Source: Nitrospirota bacterium
Lineage (GTDB): Bacteria; Nitrospirota; Nitrospiria; Nitrospirales; UBA8639
Length of the DNA stretch: 5,583 nt
Assembly (NCBI GenBank): GCA_003228495.1
Contig: QIDY01000018.1
Coordinates: 1 to 5,583 of the forward strand
Direction: 5' to 3'
Below the pieces are notes generated by a model, which saw nothing but the letters and a program-made list of their open reading frames with translations, was not told where the DNA came from and did no database searches. Below, one piece after another: positions 1 through 5,436 of this stretch. Each line of letters starts with the position of its first letter. Positions within the stretch are counted from its first letter, which is position 1. Made by a program: the position numbers and the translations under genes.

Positions 1-115
1 TAAACTATTTAAACACTGTACAATGGCCGATCGGTACAAGTCATCAATGTGAGAACAGAAAGCGATTTTATGGGACATCCATAATAGTTACATACCTCAT
101 TTGAATTTCATCAAG

Positions 116-123
116 AGGAGGAG
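116..123 (+). promoter_or_regulatory. Strong ribosome binding site of the peroxiredoxin gene
   Basis: AGGAGGAG sits a few bases before the ATG at 127, close to an ideal Shine-Dalgarno core and spacing. It fixes the start at the ATG that begins the Lys-rich tail, so the tail is part of the translated protein and not an over-called extension. No convincing -35/-10 pair is seen in bases 1-115, and no other gene is visible there. Confidence 0.8.
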
Positions 124-126
124 TTC

Positions 127-756
127 ATGCTGTCAAAAAGACAATCCAGTAAGACAAAAAAGACAACTTTAGGTGCTTCTAAAACAGCAGGAAAGGCAAA
201 ATCGACATCTAAGAAAACCAGCGCGAAGCAAGCAGCCGGATCGATAACCAAGAAAAGTTCCTCAACGTCATCGAAGAGAAAGACTACGGCTGTCACGGGT
301 GGTTTAAAGGTAGGGGCTCGTGCGCCAGCTTTTTCCTTGTCTAATGAGCAGGGGCGGGTGGTGAAGTTGTCTGAGCTTCGAGGGAAAAAGATCGTATTGT
401 TCTTTTATCCCAAGGATAATACGCCAGGCTGTACTCAAGAGGCCTGTTCGTTCCGGGATGGGCTAGAGGCCTTTCGAAAGAAGGGGGCGGTCGTCTTCGG
501 GGTGAGTGCCGATTCCGTGGAGTCTCACCAAAAGTTTGCTAAGAAGTTTGAGCTGAATTTTCCCTTGTTGAGTGATGAATCCAAGGCCACGATTCAGGCG
601 TATGGCGTGTGGAAGGAAAAATCGATGTATGGGCGGAAGTATATGGGAATTGAACGGACGACCGTGTTGATTGCCGAAGATGGGACCATTAGCCAGGTGT
701 TTCCCAAGGTGACGGTGAATGGTCATTATGAGGAAGTCCTGGAAGCGTTGGGGTAG
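127..756 (+). CDS. bcp: PrxQ/BCP-type thioredoxin-dependent peroxiredoxin with a basic Lys/Ser/Thr-rich N-terminal tail
   Basis: This protein reduces hydrogen peroxide and organic hydroperoxides using thiol electrons, normally from thioredoxin, and is expected in the cytoplasm. The 209 residues split in two. Residues ~60-209 form an AhpC/TSA fold of the PrxQ/BCP subfamily with the active-site block PKDNTPGCTQEAC. Within it T99 and C102 (peroxidatic) are in place, C107 lies five residues later as the resolving Cys typical of two-Cys BCPs, and R177 in GIERTTVLI fits the conserved active-site Arg. Residues 1-59 are low complexity: 14 Lys, 2 Arg, about 24 Ser/Thr and no Asp or Glu, resembling histone H1-like or AlgP-like tails. 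It is not a signal peptide because it has no hydrophobic core. BCPs usually have ~150-160 residues, so the tail accounts for the excess. A DNA- or polyanion-binding role for the tail is inference. The gene converges with the HDOD-GGDEF gene. Confidence 0.93.
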   Translation: MLSKRQSSKTKKTTLGASKTAGKAKSTSKKTSAKQAAGSITKKSSSTSSKRKTTAVTGGLKVGARAPAFSLSNEQGRVVKLSELRGKKIVLFFYPKDNTPGCTQEACSFRDGLEAFRKKGAVVFGVSADSVESHQKFAKKFELNFPLLSDESKATIQAYGVWKEKSMYGRKYMGIERTTVLIAEDGTISQVFPKVTVNGHYEEVLEALG

Positions 757-978
757 TTATGCCCAGTAAGAAAATTGAAATGCAAACGATTGGTTACGCC
801 ACTGATGTGTGCGGTTCGCGATCCTCCCCAATTTGAGAAAATGCTCCTAGATTTTGCTGATCAAGAGAAAGAGAAGATGGAGAAAGTTGAGACTGAAGAA
901 TGAAGCAAGGTAGGAAGATTGGTCTAGTTTGGGGCAGAGAAAGTAATGTGGGGAAAAGGAGGACGTCTGCACCCTCAG
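757..978. other. Convergent intergenic region with a short open frame but no recognisable gene or terminator
   Basis: This gap separates the 3' ends of the peroxiredoxin and HDOD-GGDEF genes. I see no stem-loop followed by a T-run on either strand, although a bidirectional terminator would be expected. An ATG at 759 opens 25 codons to a TGA. The frame in phase with the peroxiredoxin continues past its TAG for 48 codons to a TGA at 901-903 and ends in a charged Lys/Glu-rich stretch. Neither has a Shine-Dalgarno sequence or a recognised family. They could be decayed coding sequence or chance. Confidence 0.3.
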
Positions 979-2499
979 TTAGGCTGGCTGTACGGTCTTC
1001 ATGGAGTGATAATGCGTAAATTGGTTGCCGCCATTTGATTTGGAGTAATACACGGCCTCGTCAGCATGGTGCAGTAGATCGGCGATATGGGAATAGGGAT
1101 TCTCTGGTGTATGGGTGGCAATTCCCAAGGAAATCGTTACAGTGAGGTTTTGGTTCTCGGCAATTTCATGCGTGGTGTTACGAAATGCCGTCAGGATTCG
1201 CTCGCAGACAATTTCCGCCGCTTCTTGTGGAGCTTTCGGTAAGATGAGGACAAACTCCTCGCCGCCATATCGTCCAACCCTATCCGTCCCGCGCAATTTT
1301 AGAAGAAGAAGATGAGCCGCAGATTGAAGAACGACATCGCCTGCCTGATGGCCATAGGTGTCATTCACGGATTTGAACTTGTCGAGGTCTCCAAAGATAA
1401 GGGTCAAACAATCTTCATCGGCAATGGCCTGTTCGAAAGACGTTTTCAAGTATTTATCCAAATAGGCTCTGGTTAACGTTCCGGTCAGTGGGTCATGACG
1501 ATGGGTTTCTTCCAAGTTGTGAACTTGTTCTTCCATGTTGACGGTGTCCATTTTAAGCTCTTCCACTTCCTTGAGCGCTTGGAGATTTCGGACTAAAAGC
1601 GATTCTCTTGCACTTTCCACGATAGCTTGTGGGTCATCCCAGGTTTGTAAGTCGATTTCAAAGATGCGCTCCGTGTCAGGAAGACGTTCCTTGATCGTTT
1701 CTAAGGCATACATGAGCCTTACCGGTGTGAGTTGCAACAACGAAGAGGCCCGATGGTTGACCATTTGCAGGTATTCGTCATTGGTTTCCCTCAAAAAGAT
1801 TTCTGCAATCATTCCCGAGAGGGTGACGCAATAGGCGAATCTCGCTCGTTCATCTTGTGGGGGGATGCGCGAAGGGTCATCGCTTCCAGCCACCGCTAAC
1901 CGTAGTCGATCAGGCAAATTCCACTGAGCGAGAAGCCAACTGCCTACGGCCCCATGGGTTAGGCCTAGAAATTGTTGTTCAAGAGAGACCAGGCTTGCAT
2001 GATCGCTTTGTTGGCCGGCATGTGCGACATAGAGATCGGGAAAGACCTGATCTAGTGCCAGCATGCCTAAATCTTGTAGCAGTCCTGCTAGATACAATTC
2101 TTCCATTTCTGGCACATTGCAGGTGTTCCCTAAAACTTGACAGGCCGTTCCCGCCATCAAGGCTCGTTTCCAATACAGGGTATAATCCAACCCCGTTCCT
2201 TTTGTGGTTTGGAGCGAATTCACTAAGGAAAAGGATAGGGCCAGAGAAATGGTTGCGTTTAGGCCAATCACCATCATTGCCTGATGAAGATGTTCCACTT
2301 TTTTGACATAGGGATATAAGGGAGAATTAGCGATTCGGAGAATTTTGCTGGCTAATGCCGGATCACAGTTCAGGAGTTGAATAATTTGTTTGAAGTCGCT
2401 GTCTGGATCATTCGCCAGTTCGATAATTTTTATCGCGATGGTCGGAGGGCTCGGGAGATTCGGACAGGATTTGAGTTTTTCTTCAAGTTCCGGGGTCAT
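979..2499 (-). CDS. HDOD-GGDEF protein, predicted diguanylate cyclase
   Basis: Predicted cytoplasmic signalling enzyme making cyclic di-GMP from two GTP; no membrane segment or signal peptide is visible in its 506 residues. Residues ~12-215 form an HDOD domain, opening with LPSPPTIAIKIIELANDPD and including LNCDPALASKILRIANSP. The position corresponding to the HD motif reads LQDLG (142-146), so this half is non-catalytic, as is normal for HDOD. Residues ~300-335 are charged and heptad-like, probably a coiled-coil linker. The GGDEF domain starts at DPLTG (336-340), carries the metal site at D371 in FGDLDKFKSVND, and has an intact GGEEF signature at 412-416. RGTD at 403-406, five residues before the signature, is a complete RxxD inhibitory site, so product feedback is expected. 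The ATG at 2499 is the only standard start in the open frame, which is closed by a TGA at 2548-2550. It lacks a good Shine-Dalgarno and is overlapped by a short upstream frame. The signal sensed by the HDOD half is unknown. Confidence 0.92.
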   Translation of the reverse strand: MTPELEEKLKSCPNLPSPPTIAIKIIELANDPDSDFKQIIQLLNCDPALASKILRIANSPLYPYVKKVEHLHQAMMVIGLNATISLALSFSLVNSLQTTKGTGLDYTLYWKRALMAGTACQVLGNTCNVPEMEELYLAGLLQDLGMLALDQVFPDLYVAHAGQQSDHASLVSLEQQFLGLTHGAVGSWLLAQWNLPDRLRLAVAGSDDPSRIPPQDERARFAYCVTLSGMIAEIFLRETNDEYLQMVNHRASSLLQLTPVRLMYALETIKERLPDTERIFEIDLQTWDDPQAIVESARESLLVRNLQALKEVEELKMDTVNMEEQVHNLEETHRHDPLTGTLTRAYLDKYLKTSFEQAIADEDCLTLIFGDLDKFKSVNDTYGHQAGDVVLQSAAHLLLLKLRGTDRVGRYGGEEFVLILPKAPQEAAEIVCERILTAFRNTTHEIAENQNLTVTISLGIATHTPENPYSHIADLLHHADEAVYYSKSNGGNQFTHYHSMKTVQPA

Positions 2500-2560
2500 A
2501 CGAAAAATTCTGTTTGAGAAAAATCTTCTGACAAGTTCTTTGGGGGTTCATTGCCCCCAT
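2483..2560 (-). CDS. Short upstream open frame (25 codons) overlapping the start of the HDOD-GGDEF gene
   Basis: An ATG at 2560 lies 9 nt after a very strong Shine-Dalgarno (AGGAGGAGG, 2570-2578). The frame ends at a TGA at 2483-2485, 17 nt inside the HDOD-GGDEF gene, which is in a different frame. The peptide is unremarkable and matches no family I know. Because the cyclase start has no Shine-Dalgarno, ribosomes loading here could reach it by termination and reinitiation. Alternatively, the frame may be the cyclase's own N-terminus shifted by one base at the T5 tract (2503-2507). With four T residues the two frames would fuse and add 20 residues. It could be a leader peptide, a frameshift site or a sequencing error. 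Confidence 0.35.
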   Translation of the reverse strand: MGAMNPQRTCQKIFLKQNFSYDPGT

Positions 2561-2587
2561 GAATGAAATCCTCCTCCTATTCGGAGG
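2541..2587 (-). promoter_or_regulatory. mRNA leader with a hairpin-sequestered Shine-Dalgarno and a second GC hairpin
   Basis: Reading the - strand, CCTCC (2583-2587), loop GAATA, then GGAGG (2573-2577) can form a 5-bp all-GC hairpin covering most of the AGGAGGAGG ribosome binding site. Just downstream, TGGGGG (2554-2559) pairs with CCCCCA (2541-2546) around a 7-nt loop that contains an in-frame ATG (2549-2551). Neither stem is followed by a U-run, so they are not terminators. A translational control element is an inference. I do not recognise a c-di-GMP riboswitch here. Confidence 0.4.
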
Positions 2588-2786
2588 CAGGACCAATGAG
2601 GGTGTCTTGTGTTTTTCTTCTTAACTCATTTCGGCAGATTCTTCCCTACTCTAAAGCCGGATCGATCAAAAACCACTATATTCTAATTTGTTGGTATTCG
2701 GAGGAGAATTTTGTGGACAGGCGTGTCTTTTCAGCGAATGAACCGCAGGAAGATCGTCGTTAGGGTAAACGTGGGTAATCTCTATC

Positions 2787-3350
2787 TCAATGGTAGAGAA
2801 TGTTTTTGGCTTGCCGAGAGGGGGAATCTTGAAAACGGTCAAGGTCCAATCGCACAAATCCTAAACCAGCCACGCACAGTTCAAAGTTCGCCGATAGCGT
2901 TTGGAACAACGATGGCGGGTTTTTCGCTTGAGGGTCTTGGTAGGTCGCCACAATGCCGTAGGAACGTTTGCCAGCTTTGACGTAATCGACTAGGAAATCT
3001 TTGTGATGGATCAATCCGGAACATTTGATTCGGCTGCAATACTCAGGAAAGATTCCGGCTAAGAATAAGGTTAAGTCGCCGATGTGCCGGTGAATGTCGC
3101 ATTCTTTTTCTGAGGAAGAATGCCGGCTATGGTCTTCTGCTTCGTATAACAGTTCGACGACTGTTTCGACTGGTTCGCCTTCGTGGTTTTTGATGCGAGT
3201 AAGTTGATCGGTATGAATGAACTCCAAAAGAAGATTGGATACATAATCGGTCACTTGAAAATTCGGCCAGCCCAAAGCTTCCGAAAAATTACGTTCGGTC
3301 AATCGACCGAATAATTGTTTCAACGGATGTTGGTCTGGGATTGGCGTCAT
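2787..3350 (-). CDS. Conserved-looking hypothetical protein, 187 residues, function unknown
   Basis: I cannot assign a function. The protein appears soluble: no signal peptide and no convincing transmembrane helix. Its balanced composition supports real coding sequence. Segments that look conserved are LGWPNFQVTDYVSNLLLEF (26-44), HRHIGDLTLFLAGIFPEY (87-104), VDYVKAGKRSYGIV (121-134) and ANFELCVAGLGFVRLDLDR (154-172). The pattern recalls uncharacterised proteins I associate with Nitrospira and some other environmental bacteria, which is memory, not a search. Three His and two Asp/Glu in EKECDIHRHIGD (81-92) could bind metal, but no known motif is matched. The start is firm: GGAGGAG lies 5 nt upstream of the ATG, and an in-frame TAG immediately precedes it. 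The gene lies between the dtd remnant and the HDOD-GGDEF gene, co-directional with both, with a ~290-nt gap after it. Confidence 0.8.
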   Translation of the reverse strand: MTPIPDQHPLKQLFGRLTERNFSEALGWPNFQVTDYVSNLLLEFIHTDQLTRIKNHEGEPVETVVELLYEAEDHSRHSSSEKECDIHRHIGDLTLFLAGIFPEYCSRIKCSGLIHHKDFLVDYVKAGKRSYGIVATYQDPQAKNPPSLFQTLSANFELCVAGLGFVRLDLDRFQDSPSRQAKNILYH

Positions 3351-3355
3351 CTAAG

Positions 3356-3366
3356 CTCCTCCCTCC
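3356..3366 (-). promoter_or_regulatory. Strong ribosome binding site of the 187-residue protein gene
   Basis: On the - strand the purine run GGAGGGAGGAG ends 5 nt before the ATG at 3350, next to an in-frame TAG. It strongly supports that start and active translation of the gene. Confidence 0.8.
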
Positions 3367-3434
3367 TCTTCTCCGAGTCCGGGGTTCTTTGTCTATCGGG
3401 TCGTATGGTTCTATCGGCCTGAGGCCCAGCGTCC

Positions 3435-3542
3435 TTAACCTTTTTCTCCCCTTTCTCTGGTGCTGCTGTCAAGAATCAAGGTGACCGGTCCATCATTATC
3501 CAAGCTGATGATCATCGATGCGCCGAAGCGACTGCTCTGAAC
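3435..3542 (-). pseudogene. dtd: 3' remnant of a D-aminoacyl-tRNA deacylase gene (dtd)
   Basis: Intact DTD removes D-amino acids (and mischarged glycine) from tRNA. Here only about 35 codons remain, ending in a TAA at 3435-3437. They read as the typical DTD C-terminus: VQSSRFGASM, then a beta strand, then NDGPVT (3480-3497) and LILDS. NxGPVT is the family motif that carries the Gly-cisPro; RFGA-M-(V/I)-L-NDGPVT closely parallels the E. coli Dtd end (GRFGADMQVSLVNDGPVT). The partner motif SQFTL and the first ~110 residues are absent. The frame is open only from 3596, has no start codon before an internal ATG at 3515, and runs straight into a heptamer repeat array. There is no room for the rest, because murJ ends at 3618. 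The remnant is co-directional with murJ and just downstream, suggesting a former murJ-dtd pair. The frame is uninterrupted, so the loss may be fairly recent. Confidence 0.8.
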
Positions 3543-3546
3543 GGTA

Positions 3547-3635
3547 GTGAACAGTAAGGAGTGAGAAGTAAAAAGTAAGAAGGGAGAAACAAACCCTTAA
3601 TCTTACTTCATTACTTTTCACTCCTTGCTTTTTAC
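3547..3635. repeat. Opposed degenerate heptanucleotide repeat arrays forming a long inverted repeat
   Basis: On the + strand, 3547-3588 divides into six consecutive 7-mers fitting GTRARRA with few deviations (GTGAACA, GTAAGGA, and so on to GGGAGAA). On the - strand, 3608-3635 divides into four more (GTAAAAA, GCAAGGA, GTGAAAA, GTAATGA), followed by an out-of-phase GTAAGA. The arms (about 3553-3584 and 3594-3629) pair over ~30 positions with a few mismatches and bulges around the short loop AGAAACAAA. The right arm covers the last five codons and the stop of murJ; the left arm abuts the dtd remnant. A structural role at the 3' end of murJ mRNA is possible. However, the U-run needed for an intrinsic terminator lies on the + strand side (TTTTT, 3629-3633), not on the murJ strand. 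Confidence 0.75.
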
Positions 3636-5231
3636 TATCTTGCGTTGAAGCATGAGCTTCATATGTGCGAGTTCATCGGAGTGCAAGAGTTGATGGATGC
3701 CAAAGTATCCCATGGCACTCCCACCAATTGCCATGAATAGCCAAGCCATTTTTTGAGGACCTTGGCCGACTTCTTGCCATAAGGGAAAGGCGGCAATCCA
3801 GGCACAGAGCCCTATCAACGGAAGCAAAGCGATTCCCGTTCGAGCAAGGGAGGCACCAAGGGTTTGCCATAATAGTCCCTGAAGGCGTTTTCCTAAAATG
3901 GTTGCCAGGATAAGAGTATGGCCTATAGCGGCTAACCCGGCAGCCAACGCTAATCCGGTATGGGCTAGTAGTGTCATGAGCCATAAGGATAATCCTATAT
4001 TGATTCCGACGGAGAGAATAGCCACGATTGCTGGAGTCCGTGTGTCTTGTAGAGAATAAAAGGCCATGGCTAAAATCCGGTAGCTGGCAAAGGCCCACAG
4101 GCCCACGGAAAATCCAAGCAAAGCCGAAGCGGTCCCAACGGTATCGAAAGCAGAAAAAGCCCCATGTTCAAAGAAGAGATGAATAATCGGTGTTCTGAGG
4201 AGCATGAGCCCGACCATCGAGGGCAGAATGATAAAGAACACCATTCGCAAACCAAAGTTCACGGTAGCTCGAAGCTCGTTATGTGCTCCCTTCGCAGCAT
4301 GGGTGGATAAGCTTGGCAGGATGGCGGTTGCCATTGCCACGCCAAAAATTCCTAATGGAAATTGAATCAACCGCATCGCATAGAACAAATAGGTAGGCCC
4401 GCCTTCAAAATACGAGGCTAAGATGGTGCTTATCGTCAGATTAATTTGGGTAACAGCTAAGCCTATAAGCGAAGGAATGAGCAGAACCCCCATTCTTTTC
4501 ACGCCCGGGTGTGTAGGATGAAAATTCCAGGAGAGTAAAAATCCTTTTTTGTGTAACCCCGGCAATTGCATCAAAAATTGTGCGAGCCCTCCCACCACAA
4601 TGCCAATTGCCACGGCAATTATAGGTTGTTCCAAAAAGGGGGAAATGGCAAGGGCAAAAACAATGACGCATAGATTAAAAAAAACAGGTGCCAACGCGGG
4701 AATAGCAAATGAACGTAGAGCATTGAGGATTCCCATGGCCAGGGCCGCGAGGCTTACAAAAAGTAAATATGGGAACATGATTTGAGTGAGGAGGGTCGTG
4801 GTGGCTAATTGAGCGGTGTCATCATGGAGGCCCGGGGCCAATAGCCAGACAAGGCTTGGCGCGGCAAAGATGCCTAGTAGCGTGACGACTGTCACGAGTG
4901 TGAGGAGCGTTGTAAACGCGGCGCTAACGAGTTCCCAGGCTTCCTGTTTGGATCGTGTGGAATGATACTCGGTGAAGACCGGGATGAATGCCGAGGACAT
5001 GGAGCCTTCCGCAAACAGTTCCCGTAAAAGATTCGGGATGCGATAGGCGATGTAGAAAGCATCAGCGGCGGCACTGGCTCCGAATAAATTGGCCAAGATG
5101 ATGTCGCGAATAAAACCAAGAATGCGGCTACAGAACGTAGCTGCGCCAATCAGGCCGGCCGCTCGACTGATGTGTTGTGTGTCTCCTTGAGGAGATGATC
5201 CGCTTGTTGGAGGTGTTGTGGATTGGGTCAT
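3618..5231 (-). CDS. murJ: MurJ (MviN) lipid II flippase
   Basis: An inner-membrane MOP-superfamily transporter that flips lipid II, the peptidoglycan precursor, to the periplasmic face. The 537 residues contain about 14 hydrophobic helices. The N-terminal signature matches E. coli MurJ with an offset of 18: SRILGFIRD gives S35, R36 and R42 (E. coli S17, R18, R24); AADAF gives D57 (D39); and NLLR gives R70 (R52). FAEGSMSSAFIPVF follows. In the central cavity RLIQFPLGIFGVA keeps R287 (R270) but has Q290 where E. coli has E273. Length is slightly above the usual ~510-530; a polar 20-residue N-terminus adds to it. The ATG at 5231 is the only standard start in the open frame but has no clear Shine-Dalgarno. 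A short upstream frame overlaps it as ATGA. The last five residues and the stop come from a heptamer repeat. The remnant of dtd follows downstream. Confidence 0.96.
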   Translation of the reverse strand: MTQSTTPPTSGSSPQGDTQHISRAAGLIGAATFCSRILGFIRDIILANLFGASAAADAFYIAYRIPNLLRELFAEGSMSSAFIPVFTEYHSTRSKQEAWELVSAAFTTLLTLVTVVTLLGIFAAPSLVWLLAPGLHDDTAQLATTTLLTQIMFPYLLFVSLAALAMGILNALRSFAIPALAPVFFNLCVIVFALAISPFLEQPIIAVAIGIVVGGLAQFLMQLPGLHKKGFLLSWNFHPTHPGVKRMGVLLIPSLIGLAVTQINLTISTILASYFEGGPTYLFYAMRLIQFPLGIFGVAMATAILPSLSTHAAKGAHNELRATVNFGLRMVFFIILPSMVGLMLLRTPIIHLFFEHGAFSAFDTVGTASALLGFSVGLWAFASYRILAMAFYSLQDTRTPAIVAILSVGINIGLSLWLMTLLAHTGLALAAGLAAIGHTLILATILGKRLQGLLWQTLGASLARTGIALLPLIGLCAWIAAFPLWQEVGQGPQKMAWLFMAIGGSAMGYFGIHQLLHSDELAHMKLMLQRKIVKSKE

Positions 5232-5383
5232 CCGAAAGGAGAGATTACGGGATTTGGAGAATGAGTTCCATCTACAAAGCTTTCCGGTTTTCTGTATCTC
5301 AGAAAGCCGGGAAGAGAGAGTTGAGTTTTCCAGAGGCCTTCATGTGGTGAATTGACACCCTTGGAATCATGCTTTAGCATCAT
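5228..5383 (-). CDS. Possible short open frame coupled to murJ (ATGA overlap)
   Basis: From tandem ATGs at 5383 and 5380 a frame of 50-51 codons runs to a TGA that shares ATGA with the murJ start. The same frame stays open to a GTG at 5440, but that lies upstream of the candidate murJ promoter. An AAGGA precedes the second ATG by about 4 nt, a modest ribosome site. The peptide is polar, with no membrane segment or recognised motif. The frame also runs opposite the promoter region of the divergent gene. Because murJ lacks its own Shine-Dalgarno, coupling is plausible, but the frame may be fortuitous. Confidence 0.25.
   Translation of the reverse strand: MMLKHDSKGVNSPHEGLWKTQLSLPGFLRYRKPESFVDGTHSPNPVISPFG
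5352..5380 (+). promoter_or_regulatory. Candidate sigma70-type promoter for the spermidine synthase-like gene
   Basis: A perfect TTGACA (5352-5357) is followed after exactly 17 nt by TAGCAT (5375-5380, 4 of 6 to TATAAT). It would start transcripts near 5387, about 25 nt before the ATG at 5413. The -10 lies inside the dyad ATGCT-TT-AGCAT (5369-5380), which could be an operator. This is a pattern match only. Confidence 0.5.
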
Positions 5384-5407
5384 TTCCTTTTTGCCATGAG
5401 TATTGAC

Positions 5408-5436
5408 ATCGTATGACATCATCACGTTCTTCTCAA
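5408..5436 (-). promoter_or_regulatory. Candidate promoter for murJ
   Basis: On the - strand TTGAGA (5431-5436) and TACGAT (5408-5413) are spaced by 17 nt, with 5 of 6 and 4 of 6 matches to consensus. Transcripts would start near 5401, giving a ~170-nt leader that contains the short ATGA-overlapping frame. The -10 covers the start codon of the divergent gene, so the two promoters would face each other. Weak evidence. Confidence 0.3.

Noticed and set aside
1857..2306. + strand frame of 149 codons inside the HDOD-GGDEF gene
   Set aside because: It is antisense to a clearly recognised HDOD domain and has no motif or ribosome site; a shadow frame.
2578..2704. 10-bp direct repeat TATTCGGAGG at 2578-2587 and 2695-2704
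   Set aside because: Only two copies are present, and the shared core is a purine/Shine-Dalgarno-like string. Too short to call a meaningful repeat without genome-wide counts.
2563..2763. + strand frame of 66 codons in the gap upstream of the HDOD-GGDEF gene
   Set aside because: It has no Shine-Dalgarno and low-information composition, and lies opposite the cyclase leader. Nothing supports translation.
2500..2786. c-di-GMP riboswitch upstream of the cyclase gene
   Set aside because: I looked for the conserved GEMM-type core and found none; only simple hairpins are present.
2666..2857. - strand frame of 63 codons overlapping the end of the 187-residue gene
   Set aside because: It overlaps the C-terminus in another frame and has no ribosome site. 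I considered it as a frameshifted C-terminal extension, but the 187-residue protein already ends plausibly.
2711..2980. + strand frame of 89 codons preceded by GGAGGAG (2700-2706)
   Set aside because: It is antisense to the 3' part of the 187-residue gene, starts with TTG, has no recognisable motif and reads like a shadow frame. The purine run is probably coincidental.
3480..3548. A functional overlapping small gene instead of a dtd remnant
   Set aside because: The frame has no usable start, begins in repeat-derived sequence and contains exactly the conserved end of a known enzyme, which fits a remnant far better.
3553..3633. The long hairpin as an intrinsic terminator of murJ
   Set aside because: The T-run follows the stem only in the + direction. 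On the murJ strand no U-run follows, and the stem starts inside the coding sequence, so I kept it as a repeat.
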